DNA of 64,000 nucleotides from CAXBNB01 sp040151475 (GCF_040151475.1 NZ_JBDKWG010000121.1:1-64000); one strand, 5' to 3'. Counted from the first letter of the stretch, positions 7,754 through 17,943 are shown. Notes: generated from the sequence alone by a model not told the origin. Numbers and translations are program-made.

Positions 7754-10700
7754 TTAAAATCCCACCTGCTCTTTAGTTTGTAAATAAGCCATCAAATCTA
7801 GCATTTCTTGTTCTGTCATGGTTTCCAATAAGCCTTCGGGCATAATGGATGAAGTGGTTTCCTCTCTTGATTGTATATCCGATTTATTGATAATCACCTG
7901 TCCCTGACCAATAACACGCAATGTAAGTTGACGTTCATTTTCTGCGGCTACATTGCCGCTGTATGTGCGTCCATCCTGACTGGTAATCACCACCATTTTG
8001 TAGTCATCTTGAATCTCGCCACTTGGATCGACTATATTATTCAACAAGTAGTCTATGTTTGATCGGTTTGCTCCTGTGATTTCAGGGCCAATGGTTCCAC
8101 CTTCTCCATACAGTTTATGACATGCGCCACATGTTCTTTTAAAAATGTCTAGGCCTTTACGTGCATCTGCTTTTGAAAGAGCTTCACTAGTCAATATGCG
8201 TTTATATTTTTTAAATGTAGCAGCTTTATTGCCAGAAAGTTGGTCAATCGGTCCCCATACTTCAACAAATCCATTTCCAACAACTCTACGCAACTGTCTG
8301 GCTACATAAGCAGGGATATCACCTTTAGGAATTTCACCTTTTTTTAATGCATTAACCACCAATTTTCCATAGCTGGATCGGGTAGATAGTGTTTGTACAG
8401 TTTCTGTTTTTTCTTGTGCGTTAAAGCTTGCATACTTTGACATTAACAACTCACCCAGCGGTCGGTGGTCAAATGACGCAATGGCTCTGATAGCATCTAT
8501 TCTTAATTCAGATTCATCCAGTAATCCAGGAAGAATGCCAATCAACTCATTTCTTTGCTGTTTTACAAGTCCCTCCAAAGCTATTCTACGCTTGCTTAAT
8601 GGCGCATTGGTTTGCTTCAATGTCGTTAAGTACTGTTGGGCAGCTTCGGCATCACCAAATTGCTGCGCTATTTGTAGGGCAATGGTTGCTGTTGCTTTGT
8701 CGGATTTCAATTCTGTATATACTTCAGTCCAATTTACAGGAGGTTTCGCATCAGAACGACCCTCAAGGCCAGATTGCATTCCTTTCAACAAACTCAAAAG
8801 CATTTTTGGCTTAGTGTGTATAAAAGCGGTTAATTCCTCCAACTCATCTTCATCTACCAGTCTTCTTGCTACAAATTCTGAGATCATTGGAATATTTGAT
8901 TTACCAGCCTGATCGAGTGCTAAATCAGAGTTGTTAGCTACCAAAGGTTCTAAGCCAAACCAAATCATTTTAGGAATGTTCTGATCGTCTATATTCGTCT
9001 CATGTGACAGTAAACCTTCGATTATTTTCCATTGAGCTTCTTGCTCAGGAATCCGTTGCAAAGCAGCAGCGAGATAGAGATGAACTACCGGAGACAAATC
9101 CTTTAGAGCCATATCCTTAAAGATCGCTAATGCTTTTGATGAAGGTTTTAGATCTTCGCAAAGCAATTGAATCGCCCATCCACGGATATATTCCTGATCA
9201 TCTTCCAATGTATTGATAAGGTCTTGTTCAGAAAAACCTTTTACCACGTGCAATGTCCACATTGCCCTTAGTCTATAAGCTGTGTTTTTGTTTGATGCGA
9301 ATATTTTTTTCAATTGATTCAAAGCCTGCTGACTGATTTTTCCTTTGATTGCTCTATACTGTAAAATTATCCTGGCCCGTCTGGCATGCCAGTCACTTTC
9401 ACTGGTTTGAAGCAGAGCCAACTGTTCATCAGTCAGGTTATTGAGGTCTTCATAGCGTCCTTCCCATTGCTCGGCATGGGAATCCTGCGGTACGATTCGA
9501 AAAACACGGCCAGTTTCTTTATTTAAAACTTCCTGACCACAAATGTCTGCATCGTGCCAATCCAATACATAGAGCCCACCCTCCGGTCCGATTTCCATAC
9601 TGAACCCAATCCATTGGGCATTGTTGGCCATCAGGAACTCATCGCCATGACTCGCTACAAATCCGGACCCTTTCGGTTTTAGGATATCAGATAAAACGGC
9701 ATGTTCATGAATGTTGGCCATAAACAAACGGTTTTTATGGATTTCAGGAAAAGCATCTGACTGATAGATTCTTGCACCACCATGTGCCGATCTATGACGG
9801 TGATCGACGATAGTTTGGATGTCCTGATAGATATAGGGATTAAAATGTTGCCCTCCCTGACGATGGTAAATGCCACCCGGAATCACGTGAAAAAGGTGAG
9901 GAATTACACAAGCACTGATGAAGAGTTGCCCGGTTGCATCATAATCTATACCCCAGGGGTTGCTGAAACCATGTGCTACTACTTCGAATCGCTCCTTTGT
10001 AGGGTGATACCGCCAGACTCCACCGTTGATATCCACTCCTTCGGCATCCAATATATCTTCGGGAAATTCTTCTTTGTGTGCATACAAACGAGATTTTTCG
10101 CTGGGCTTTCTGATTTTTGAAGGAGTAGCAAAGCCTTCCAGCCCATAAAGCCATCCATCAGGCCCCCAATGCAAACTATTGATCGTTTCGTGTCTGTCTC
10201 TGATCCCCCAGCCAGTAAGACGAATTTCGATATTATCTACATCAGCAATATCGTCTTTATTTCTATCCGGAACAAAAAGTAAATTTGGTGGGGCACCTAA
10301 AAACAAGCCATCAAAACCTACAGCTATTGCCGAAGGGAAAGGAATTCCTTCTAAAAATACTTTTCGGCTGTCAGCAGTTCCATCACCATTGGTATCTTCG
10401 AGGATCAATATTCGACTATCTCCGGAATTGGAAAATCCAGTCCCTCTGGTTTCATAATCACGGTTTTCTGCAATCCACATCCTGCCTTTATCATCCCAGC
10501 AAAAAGCAATAGGTTGTGTAATCATTGGTTCAGCAGCCCAGGCATTTACTTTGAATCCTTCCTGTAAGGTCATACTAGCTGCAGCTTCTTCCGGTTTTAA
10601 GAATTTTGCTTTGCGCCCTTCTTCCTGAGCAATACGCCAAAGGTTGGCAGTGGAGTACATAGAATTGTTGCCAACATAAGTTTTCCAGAGCTCAGTCAGA

Positions 10701-11689
10701 GCAATGTCATTTAGTTCACCAGTGTACACCACTACCTGATGTTTGATGGTCTCGGTTTCACCCTGCCTGATATGCCAGTCTCCCTTTTGCGAGCGGGCAG
10801 AACCAATACCCATTTGATTGTCCACTCTCCAGATTTGAGGAAATTCATTATTTTCAGTATGATCAAAAACGGTAATATGAGCCAGGTCTTCTCTTCCATC
10901 TACCTGCATGCCTGCATCTATCCAGTAGGCATGTTGGCCTTCTGCTTTTTCATTGCGTTGGCGTGCTGCGTTGACTACCTGACCAGCTATCCCTTCTTTC
11001 CAAGGCATACGTAAAAACAATCCACTATAGTCAAATTCACCAATAGTAATATCAGTTAAGGCTTTTCCCTGCCATTCTAAATCGAGTAAAAATTTACCAT
11101 CTTCTTCTTTCATTGACCAGATCTGCGTTTCCCTCAATATGCTATTTCCGGTTTCGTCCAGCATATCATATATTGTTTGCCAGCTCACTTCTTGTCCCTT
11201 ACCTTCTATGATTTCCGCAGTAATGCGTTTCCAATAGCCTTCTCCGGGATTATGGAAAAAATCCCTGCCAAGACTGTCTTTTATTGCGGTAGGTTTATCA
11301 GGCCTATAAAACCATTTGTGAACGCTATCTTGAGAGATTTGTCCTCCATTTACTCTGGTGAATCCCCAATACAGACCTGTCTGGTATTTGTGGTGTTCAG
11401 GACTAACTTCGGTAAGAATTCCTTTGCCATCTGGTGCTGCTATCGGATGAAGGTAGGGGCGGAATTCAGGTTTGGCATTTTGAGTAACCAATGGTTTACT
11501 TACACCCTGATGAAAAACACTTATTGTTCCTGATATTGTATCTTGTTGTAGGTAAAGTTCATCATTGCCCGAGGTAGGAGTGTTTTCTTTTAAGCTATTG
11601 CAGCCATATGTGAGAAGAACAAACAAGACCAAAAAAGATAATGAACCGAAAGCTGATTTATGCCTCAGAATAGGATAATAAGTATGCAT
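7754..11689 (-). CDS. PVC-type haem-binding CxxCH lipoprotein with DUF6807 and HEAT repeats
   Basis: A 1311-aa exported lipoprotein; the lipobox ends at Cys30 (LLTYGC). Domains in order: a DUF6807/PmoA-like beta domain (about 60-345), a membrane-bound-dehydrogenase-type beta propeller (about 370-740, with glucose/sorbosone dehydrogenase-like repeats such as GFDGLFLGAPPNLLFVPD), HEAT-like helical repeats (about 760-1130), and a C-terminal cytochrome c with CGACH near residue 1190 and a downstream haem region ending in MPEGLLETMTEQEM. The propeller-HEAT-CxxCH design is typical of Planctomycetes/Verrucomicrobia and many marine Bacteroidota. It probably oxidises a sugar or alcohol in the periplasm and passes electrons to the haem. 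The substrate is unknown. The DUF6807 fusion is notable. Confidence 0.85.
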   Translation of the reverse strand: MHTYYPILRHKSAFGSLSFLVLFVLLTYGCNSLKENTPTSGNDELYLQQDTISGTISVFHQGVSKPLVTQNAKPEFRPYLHPIAAPDGKGILTEVSPEHHKYQTGLYWGFTRVNGGQISQDSVHKWFYRPDKPTAIKDSLGRDFFHNPGEGYWKRITAEIIEGKGQEVSWQTIYDMLDETGNSILRETQIWSMKEEDGKFLLDLEWQGKALTDITIGEFDYSGLFLRMPWKEGIAGQVVNAARQRNEKAEGQHAYWIDAGMQVDGREDLAHITVFDHTENNEFPQIWRVDNQMGIGSARSQKGDWHIRQGETETIKHQVVVYTGELNDIALTELWKTYVGNNSMYSTANLWRIAQEEGRKAKFLKPEEAAASMTLQEGFKVNAWAAEPMITQPIAFCWDDKGRMWIAENRDYETRGTGFSNSGDSRILILEDTNGDGTADSRKVFLEGIPFPSAIAVGFDGLFLGAPPNLLFVPDRNKDDIADVDNIEIRLTGWGIRDRHETINSLHWGPDGWLYGLEGFATPSKIRKPSEKSRLYAHKEEFPEDILDAEGVDINGGVWRYHPTKERFEVVAHGFSNPWGIDYDATGQLFISACVIPHLFHVIPGGIYHRQGGQHFNPYIYQDIQTIVDHRHRSAHGGARIYQSDAFPEIHKNRLFMANIHEHAVLSDILKPKGSGFVASHGDEFLMANNAQWIGFSMEIGPEGGLYVLDWHDADICGQEVLNKETGRVFRIVPQDSHAEQWEGRYEDLNNLTDEQLALLQTSESDWHARRARIILQYRAIKGKISQQALNQLKKIFASNKNTAYRLRAMWTLHVVKGFSEQDLINTLEDDQEYIRGWAIQLLCEDLKPSSKALAIFKDMALKDLSPVVHLYLAAALQRIPEQEAQWKIIEGLLSHETNIDDQNIPKMIWFGLEPLVANNSDLALDQAGKSNIPMISEFVARRLVDEDELEELTAFIHTKPKMLLSLLKGMQSGLEGRSDAKPPVNWTEVYTELKSDKATATIALQIAQQFGDAEAAQQYLTTLKQTNAPLSKRRIALEGLVKQQRNELIGILPGLLDESELRIDAIRAIASFDHRPLGELLMSKYASFNAQEKTETVQTLSTRSSYGKLVVNALKKGEIPKGDIPAYVARQLRRVVGNGFVEVWGPIDQLSGNKAATFKKYKRILTSEALSKADARKGLDIFKRTCGACHKLYGEGGTIGPEITGANRSNIDYLLNNIVDPSGEIQDDYKMVVITSQDGRTYSGNVAAENERQLTLRVIGQGQVIINKSDIQSREETTSSIMPEGLLETMTEQEMLDLMAYLQTKEQVGF

Positions 11690-11993
11690 AGTATAGTTGT
11701 TGACTATGGCAAATTTCTTTTATAATACAGTAAAACACCATCTCTATTTTGACACAAAATGACTCTATTATAACTTATTCATAATTGAACTCCTTTACAA
11801 GGAAATCAGATTGGATTGCCCGGAGTATGAAGTGGTATAGCTAGTTAAGAACACTGCTTGCTTATTGGCAAAAATTGAATATTACTTTGAAATTCACTTG
11901 TTTTTTCTATATTTAGAAGCGGATTGTGTGAAGTTTATCTTTTTACAACCGTTATTTGCAAATGAGTGATAATATATTGGCTGTAGAGATTAG
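11690..11993. other. Divergent intergenic region
   Basis: 304 bp, AT-rich, between the CxxCH protein (minus) and the PAS kinase (plus). It must hold both promoters. I find no convincing TTTG/TAnnTTTG pair, palindrome or small gene. Confidence 0.4.
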
Positions 11994-13088
11994 ATGAGTA
12001 AAAGTATTGATTTAAAACATATTTCGAAGGGTTTATATAATCTGGATCTTTTTTTTGAGTTGTCTCCAGATATACTTTGCATAGCGGGTTATGATGGTTA
12101 TTTCAAAAAAATAAACCCCGCAGTTTCCAAACTATTGGGCTATAGCAACGAAGAGCTGTTTTCCAGACCTATCAATGATTTCGTGCATGAAGAAGACAAG
12201 CGCATTACCGCAGACGTACGGTTCGAATTGACTAAGAGTAACCCTTTATATAATTTTGAAAACAGATACATTAAGAAAAATGGGGAGGTAGTATGGCTAT
12301 CCTGGACGTCTTATCCAGTAGAAAAAGACCAATTGATATTTGCTATTGCCAAGAATGTAACACATAGAAAGAATTTTGAGGAGGAAAGGAATTCTTTGCT
12401 TACTAACCTGACAAACATCAACAAAGAACTAAAACAACTTACATACACCACATCACATGATTTAAGGTCTCCAATAAATAATTTATTGTCAGTTTTTAAC
12501 CTCTTGGATATTACTAAGATTAAGGATAAGCAAACAATAGAAATAATAGAGATGATGAAATCATCGAGTGAGCGATTGAGGCAAACAATAAATAATTATG
12601 TAGATACCATAAGTACGACGGAGCAATTGCATGCTTATGAGGACGAATTGGATTTGAAAGAGTCACTTGATATTGTGGTGCAATCAATTGATACTTTGGT
12701 ACAAACTTCCGGTACTACTATCAATTCCAATTTCTCAGAGTTGGAAAAGATAAGGTTTAATCATGCTTACCTGAAGAGTATATTTCAAAATCTGATCACC
12801 AATTCCATAAAGTACTCCAGACCCGATTGCCCACCTGTTATATCAATTTATTCAAAAAGAAGTAATGGAGTCAGTCAAATAATCATTTCTGACAATGGGA
12901 TGGGGTTTGATATGGATAAGGTAAAAGGTAAGATTTTTGGATTGCATCAAAAATTTCATGACCACAAAGACAGTAAGGGAATTGGACTCTATCTGGTGTA
13001 CAGCCATGTGACAAGCCTGGGAGGGCATATTGATGTCAAAAGCAAAATCAATGAAGGCACTGAGTTCACCATTACTTTTAAAGTATGA
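11994..13088 (+). CDS. PAS-domain sensor histidine kinase (orphan, soluble)
   Basis: A 364-aa kinase. PAS domain at about residues 18-130 (FELSPDILCIAGYDG; NPAVSKLLGY), then HisKA with phospho-acceptor His155 in YTTSHDLRSPINN, then HATPase_c with the N box (NLITNSIKYS), G1 box DNGMGFD and G2 box SKGIGLYLV. No transmembrane segment is present, so it senses a cytoplasmic signal. No response regulator is adjacent; the next gene pair is a separate complete two-component system. Partner and signal are unknown. Confidence 0.9.
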   Translation: MSKSIDLKHISKGLYNLDLFFELSPDILCIAGYDGYFKKINPAVSKLLGYSNEELFSRPINDFVHEEDKRITADVRFELTKSNPLYNFENRYIKKNGEVVWLSWTSYPVEKDQLIFAIAKNVTHRKNFEEERNSLLTNLTNINKELKQLTYTTSHDLRSPINNLLSVFNLLDITKIKDKQTIEIIEMMKSSSERLRQTINNYVDTISTTEQLHAYEDELDLKESLDIVVQSIDTLVQTSGTTINSNFSELEKIRFNHAYLKSIFQNLITNSIKYSRPDCPPVISIYSKRSNGVSQIIISDNGMGFDMDKVKGKIFGLHQKFHDHKDSKGIGLYLVYSHVTSLGGHIDVKSKINEGTEFTITFKV

Positions 13089-13255
13089 TTTTCACTTTTT
13101 TAAGAATATCAGGATAGTCATATTGCTTTGTTATAGTACAACAGGTGATCAATCAGTTCATGGACGAAATTTGTTAATGAATTGTTAAATCCATTGAATT
13201 ACCCCTATATTCAAAGGAATATTGGAAAATTTGACACCTTGCAACAAGACCAATT

Positions 13256-14518
13256 ATGAACAGAAAGGCATTTCGTCTCATTATAATATTGGCAGCTATA
13301 TCCATAGCAGGTGTTGTTGTGATCCAGTTGTTTTGGGTGCGTCGGGCTTTTGATTTGCGGGAAAAGCAGTTCACACACAATGTAAATATTGCACTCCTCA
13401 ACGCCGTGACTACCCTTTGCGAACTCAATGGAAATGAAATTTCCCCTGACCCGATTGAGCAGCTTTCTACCAATTATTTCATCGTCAACCTCAATAACAA
13501 AATTTCTCCCGGTATTCTGGAATCTGTGTTGCGCAGTGAGTTTATGAAAAGAGAAATTACCAGCGATTTTGAATATGGTATTTTCGATTGTGCCAGTGAG
13601 GTGATGGTTTATGGAAACTATATCAGTCTCGAAAACAAAGCAGACATAGAGCCAATTATGAAATTTCCTGAATTGAATAAAGATGCTTACTATTTTGGAG
13701 TCTATTTTCCTAACAAATCGGCTGACATGGTTGGTCAGATGTGGATTTGGGTGTTTTCGTCAGGTATATTGGTAATAGTGGTGGTCTTTTTTACCTATAC
13801 ATTTATTGTGATTCTCCGGCAAAAGCAGTTGTCAGAAATCCAGACTGATTTCATCAACAACATGACCCATGAGTTTAAAACTCCCATTTCCACAATCTCA
13901 ATTTCTTCTGAAGTACTGAAAAACCCTGCTATTGCCAGTACTCCTGACCGTTTGTTGAATTATGCCAATATCATCCACATAGAGGCATCCAGATTGCAAA
14001 AGCAAGTGGATAGAGTGTTGCAAATTGCTACCCTTGACGATGGAGATATCCAATTGACAAAAGAGGAAGTGGATATCAATGCTTTAATGGTATCGGTATG
14101 TGAAAATGTTGAACTGGCAATATCAGAGAGCGGAGGTGAAATAATATTTGAAGAAAAGGCGGGAGAACCAATTATTTTAGTAGATAAACTTCACATTACC
14201 AATATCATTCATAATCAATTGGATAATGCAATTAAATACAGTAGTCAGTCTCCTGTCATTCATTTGAAAACAAAAAACACTTCAGACGGGTTGGAAATTA
14301 CTGTAAGTGATAATGGCACAGGCATGACCAAACAACAGATCAATTTGGTGTTTCAGAAATTTTACCGGGTGCCTACCGGCAATGTGCACAATATCAAGGG
14401 ATTCGGACTGGGTTTGTATTATGTCAAATTGATCGTTGAAGCACATCAGGGGAAAATTGATGTGCAGAGTGAACCCGACAAAGGCACTACTTTTAGCATT
14501 ACTTTGCCCAAACCATAG
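13256..14518 (+). CDS. Membrane sensor histidine kinase
   Basis: A 420-aa kinase with transmembrane segments near residues 8-27 and 171-190, enclosing a roughly 140-residue periplasmic sensor. HisKA carries His205 in NNMTHEFKTPIST. The ATPase domain shows the N box (NQLDNAIKYS), DNGTGM and GFGLGLYYV. The layout resembles Bacteroidota RprX-type kinases. Its stop is 2 bp before the response regulator ATG, so the two are co-transcribed and probably translationally coupled. It should autophosphorylate on His205 and transfer to the downstream regulator. The signal is unknown. Confidence 0.93.
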   Translation: MNRKAFRLIIILAAISIAGVVVIQLFWVRRAFDLREKQFTHNVNIALLNAVTTLCELNGNEISPDPIEQLSTNYFIVNLNNKISPGILESVLRSEFMKREITSDFEYGIFDCASEVMVYGNYISLENKADIEPIMKFPELNKDAYYFGVYFPNKSADMVGQMWIWVFSSGILVIVVVFFTYTFIVILRQKQLSEIQTDFINNMTHEFKTPISTISISSEVLKNPAIASTPDRLLNYANIIHIEASRLQKQVDRVLQIATLDDGDIQLTKEEVDINALMVSVCENVELAISESGGEIIFEEKAGEPIILVDKLHITNIIHNQLDNAIKYSSQSPVIHLKTKNTSDGLEITVSDNGTGMTKQQINLVFQKFYRVPTGNVHNIKGFGLGLYYVKLIVEAHQGKIDVQSEPDKGTTFSITLPKP

Positions 14519-14520
14519 CT

Positions 14521-15207
14521 ATGAAACAAAATAAAATATTGTTGGTAGAAGACGACCCTGCATTGGGATTTGTAATCAAGGACAATTTGATGATGAACAA
14601 CTTTGCGGTGGAGTTGTGCGACAATGGGGAACTTGCGTTGGAGGCTTTTGAAAATGGTGTTTTCGAATTGTGTATTTTGGATATAATGCTTCCTAAAATT
14701 GATGGTTTTGCTGTGGCTGAAAGAATCCGAAGTAAGAATAAGCAAATTCCAATTATTTTTTTATCGGCAAAGTCTCTCAATGAGGATAAAATCGCCGGAT
14801 TTAAATTGGGGGCGGACGATTACATCACCAAGCCATTTTCCATGGAAGAGTTGATTTGTCGAATAGAAGTATTCTTAAAAAGATCGTCCCCGAATGCTGA
14901 CCTACAAAATGTATGGGAAATTGGAAACTATACCTTTAACAATTCCGAAATTTCCCTGAAATACAAAGACGAGCTGATCCAGTTGACCAGAAGAGAATCG
15001 GAACTTCTTCAGTTTTTATGTGAAAACAAAGAGGTGGTCACCAAAAGAGAAGAAATACTAATGAAACTCTGGGGAGAGGATGACTACTTCAAAGGAAGAA
15101 GCCTCGATGTATTCATTTCCAAACTTCGAAAATACCTGTCAAAAGACCCTAAGGTTGACATCATCAACTATCATGGCGTGGGGTTCAAGCTGGAAATAAA
15201 GCCTTAA
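14521..15207 (+). CDS. OmpR/PhoB-family response regulator
   Basis: A 228-aa two-domain regulator. The receiver domain (residues 4-118) contains the acidic pair in LVEDDP, phospho-acceptor Asp54 in CILDIMLP, the switch residue in FLSAKS and the conserved Lys in ITKPFS. The C-terminal winged-helix DNA-binding domain (about 130-226) contains LTRRESELLQFL and RSLDVFISKLRKYL. It is the evident partner of the kinase immediately upstream. Target genes cannot be told from the sequence. Confidence 0.95.
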   Translation: MKQNKILLVEDDPALGFVIKDNLMMNNFAVELCDNGELALEAFENGVFELCILDIMLPKIDGFAVAERIRSKNKQIPIIFLSAKSLNEDKIAGFKLGADDYITKPFSMEELICRIEVFLKRSSPNADLQNVWEIGNYTFNNSEISLKYKDELIQLTRRESELLQFLCENKEVVTKREEILMKLWGEDDYFKGRSLDVFISKLRKYLSKDPKVDIINYHGVGFKLEIKP

Positions 15208-15304
15208 GAGCTATTCATTGCAAATGGAATATTTATCTGTATAAAAGGGAGCTAAACACCTTTTTACTATATTAGTATTTTGGAGCTTAAAATATACTTG
15301 TCGT

Positions 15305-17173
15305 ATGAACAAACTAGTATTGGTTGTTGCCTGTTTTCTTTTCACCATCGGGTGCAAAGAAAAAAAAGAGTTGGTTATTGATCCACCCAATTTTGTCTGG
15401 TTGATGTCAGAAGACAATTCGAAGCACTACCTTAAACTCTTCGACGAACACGGGATTGCCACACCTAATATTGAAAAACTGGCTGAAAACGGATTGATTT
15501 ATTCAAGGGCTTTTTCAAATGCTCCTGTTTGCAGTGTGGCCAGAACCACTCTTGCTACCAGTTGTTATGGCCCCAGGATCGGTACGCAATTCCACCGCAA
15601 GTCCAGTGTAGTACCAATGCCCGATAGTTTACAAATGTTTCCCGCTTACCTTCGTGAAGCCGGATATTATACGGTAAACAACAGCAAGACAGACTACAAT
15701 GCCGAGAGTGGTAATGAGGTTTGGGACGAATCATCCAAAAAGGCACATTGGAGAAACAGGAAAGAGGGGCAGCCATTTTTCAGCCAAATTACTTACACTG
15801 ATTCCCATGAGAGTCGGTTGCATTTTGACAGAGAATTGATGGATACTTACAAACCTACCATTGACCCGGACTCTGTTTTCGTGAATCCCAACCATCCGGA
15901 TACGGAAACATTCAGGTTTACGAATGCCTATTACCGTGACAAGATGTTGAAAAATGACGAGTTTGTAGCAGGAGTGATGAAAGAATTGGAAGAAGATGGT
16001 CTGTTGGAAAATACCTTTGTATTTTATTTTGGGGATCATGGTGGGGTATTGCCAGGGAGTAAAGGGTATTTGTACGAAACGGGGTTGCATATTCCGCTGG
16101 TGGTGAGGATTCCTGAAAAATACAGAGATCTGGTCGGGATTGATGTAGGCTCTACTGTTGGCAATTTTGTGAGTTTTATTGATTTTGGACCGACTCTGTT
16201 GGCATTGGCAGGTTTGCAAGTGCCTGAAGGCATGGATGGTAAACCATTTTTAGGAAAGAATGTGGATCAGGAAGCATTGAAAAAGAAGGATGTAACTTTT
16301 GGTTATGCTGATCGATTTGATGAAAAATATGATCTGGTCAGGTCAGTCAGAAAAGGAAAATACAAGTACCTGCGCAACTATCAGCCATTTAACCCAGATG
16401 GGCTATACAATGTCTATAGATACAAATCACTGGCATATCAGGAGTGGCATGACCTTTACCATAAAGGGACATTGAATGAGGTACAAAAACATTTTTTTGA
16501 ACCCAGGGAAGCCGAACAATTGTTCGATGTGGAGGCGGATCCTTATGAAACGAAAAACTTAGCTAACGATCCTGCCTATTATGACAAGGTGGTAGCACTG
16601 CGAGAGCTGCTAACAGAATGGGTAAAAGGCATGCCCGATTTGAGTTTTTACCCCGAATCGGAATTGGGCAAAGGAGCATTTCAAAATCCGGTGGCATTTG
16701 GGCAAAAGAATAAAACTGAAATAGCCGAGTTGATTGACATCTCTGACCTGAGCCTGTTGACATTTGATGAGGCGAGCCCGGCGATTAAGGAAGCTTTGAC
16801 TTCTGACAACCCGATGAAAAAGTATTGGGCACTTATTGTCTACAGTAGCTTTGGACAAGAAGCCGGTTTGTTTTATCAGGATGCCAAAATGCTCACCAAA
16901 GATGAAAACCTGCTGGTGCGTACCCGTGCTGCGGAATTTCTGGCTCTTACAGGGCAAGAAGACCCAAAGCAAGTGATTGTTGAGACACTTGCGGCATCAA
17001 ACAATGGCATGGAGAGTTTACTAATGCTAAATACAGTGGTGCTGTTGATGGATGGAGAATACCAATACCGCTTTGATATTGATGAAAAGCAACTTTCTGA
17101 AAAAGTACTGGAAAACGAGTGGGTGAAACGGAGGATGGAGTACATCTTGGCTAGGCAGGGAGGATTATTATAG
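15305..17173 (+). CDS. Sulfatase (S1 type) lipoprotein with variant CSVAR motif
   Basis: A 622-aa sulfatase. Lipobox TIGC with Cys17, then an alkaline phosphatase-like sulfatase fold. The formylglycine position is Cys76 in CSVAR (76-80), which departs from the core CxPxR/CxAxR signature by Val at +2. The N-terminal metal site reads MSEDNS rather than the usual ADDLG, and FGDHGG supplies further metal ligands. This combination resembles the subgroup annotated as N-sulfoglucosamine sulfohydrolase-like in Bacteroidota and Planctomycetes. A helical C-terminal extension of about 150 residues (after 480) looks HEAT-like. Probably cell-surface or periplasmic. The substrate is unknown. Confidence 0.88.
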   Translation: MNKLVLVVACFLFTIGCKEKKELVIDPPNFVWLMSEDNSKHYLKLFDEHGIATPNIEKLAENGLIYSRAFSNAPVCSVARTTLATSCYGPRIGTQFHRKSSVVPMPDSLQMFPAYLREAGYYTVNNSKTDYNAESGNEVWDESSKKAHWRNRKEGQPFFSQITYTDSHESRLHFDRELMDTYKPTIDPDSVFVNPNHPDTETFRFTNAYYRDKMLKNDEFVAGVMKELEEDGLLENTFVFYFGDHGGVLPGSKGYLYETGLHIPLVVRIPEKYRDLVGIDVGSTVGNFVSFIDFGPTLLALAGLQVPEGMDGKPFLGKNVDQEALKKKDVTFGYADRFDEKYDLVRSVRKGKYKYLRNYQPFNPDGLYNVYRYKSLAYQEWHDLYHKGTLNEVQKHFFEPREAEQLFDVEADPYETKNLANDPAYYDKVVALRELLTEWVKGMPDLSFYPESELGKGAFQNPVAFGQKNKTEIAELIDISDLSLLTFDEASPAIKEALTSDNPMKKYWALIVYSSFGQEAGLFYQDAKMLTKDENLLVRTRAAEFLALTGQEDPKQVIVETLAASNNGMESLLMLNTVVLLMDGEYQYRFDIDEKQLSEKVLENEWVKRRMEYILARQGGLL

Positions 17174-17314
17174 GGCACGCTTATTTCAAAATTGTCATCA
17201 TTCAGTAGCTCCAAGTCCATACCAGTACAACAATTACCTTGTCAAGACTAAGGAGAAAAGGGTATGAATTGACACTTATCAGAAAATGCAACCTTCTATT
17301 TGGTGAACCGCCTC
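17174..17314. other. Short intergenic region before the RAYT element
   Basis: 141 bp between the sulfatase stop and the first REP-like repeat. No gene or clear terminator is seen. Confidence 0.4.
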
Positions 17315-17337
17315 GGCGCAGAAGTTATTTCCGTGCC
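17315..17337 (-). repeat. REP-like repeat, left inverted copy
   Basis: Reverse complement of the 17944-17966 copy, 22 of 23 bases identical. The core is GAAGTTATTTCCGTGCC. It lies 2 bp beyond the RAYT stop codon. Confidence 0.75.
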
Positions 17338-17338
17338 C

Positions 17339-17878
17339 TCATTCTATCATTGTTACATCCAACAAGCCTTTTCCACCTGCACTACTATAAATATAATCTT
17401 CCGGACGATATACTATTCGTTCTTCCACTGGATTTTGATGGATGTAGTTGAGTTTCTGTTCCATCACCTTGTTGCCCGTTAATTCTATCGGATGGTAATT
17501 ATTTTGCCAGAAAGCATATTTTTTGTGCTTGTTGCTTTTAGCAGCTATTCTTTTGAATATCCATAACATCCACTCTTTACGGCTCTCTTGCTGATTTTCT
17601 TCGATCGCCTTGCAAATATGAACTGAAGTATATTTCTTAAAATCCCTGATAATATCCTGAGGTTTGCGCTGACCAGAGCTCCTCAATATCAAATGAACGT
17701 GGTTGCTCATGATGCACCAAGCATAAACCTCAAGTCCCTTTTCCTTTTGACAATACCTAATGCTTTCAAGAAAAATATCTTTATAATACCATCGTGATAG
17801 CGCATCTACCCATGCCATAGTAGCAAAGGTTACAAAATACAGTTTGCTTTGATCTCGAATCTTATACTTTTCGCTCAC
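17339..17878 (-). CDS. REP-associated tyrosine transposase (RAYT, IS200-like)
   Basis: A 179-aa Y1-type HUH transposase. The HUH motif is HVH in MSNHVHLIL and the single catalytic Tyr is in LNYIHQNPV. The typical IS200/RAYT ending follows (PEDYIYSSAGG). ATG at 17878 (MSEKYKIRDQSKLYFVT). RAYTs cut and join single-stranded DNA at REP hairpins and are normally vertically inherited single genes. The nearby REP-like copies support that assignment. It has no IS605-type accessory gene. Minus strand, same direction as the upstream helicase. Confidence 0.93.
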   Translation of the reverse strand: MSEKYKIRDQSKLYFVTFATMAWVDALSRWYYKDIFLESIRYCQKEKGLEVYAWCIMSNHVHLILRSSGQRKPQDIIRDFKKYTSVHICKAIEENQQESRKEWMLWIFKRIAAKSNKHKKYAFWQNNYHPIELTGNKVMEQKLNYIHQNPVEERIVYRPEDYIYSSAGGKGLLDVTMIE

Positions 17879-17917
17879 AAAACAAAATAAAAGAATTCTA
17901 CGATTTTGTTGCTATAA

Positions 17918-17934
17918 GGCACGGAAATAACTTC
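17918..17934 (+). repeat. REP-like repeat, partial direct copy
   Basis: GGCACGGAAATAACTTC, identical to the first 17 bases of the copy at 17944; lies upstream of the RAYT start. Confidence 0.7.
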
Positions 17935-17943
17935 CCAAAAAGG

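Noticed and set aside
8481..8912. 143-codon plus-strand frame within the CxxCH protein gene
   Set aside because: Shadow of the HEAT-repeat coding region on the minus strand; no recognisable domain.
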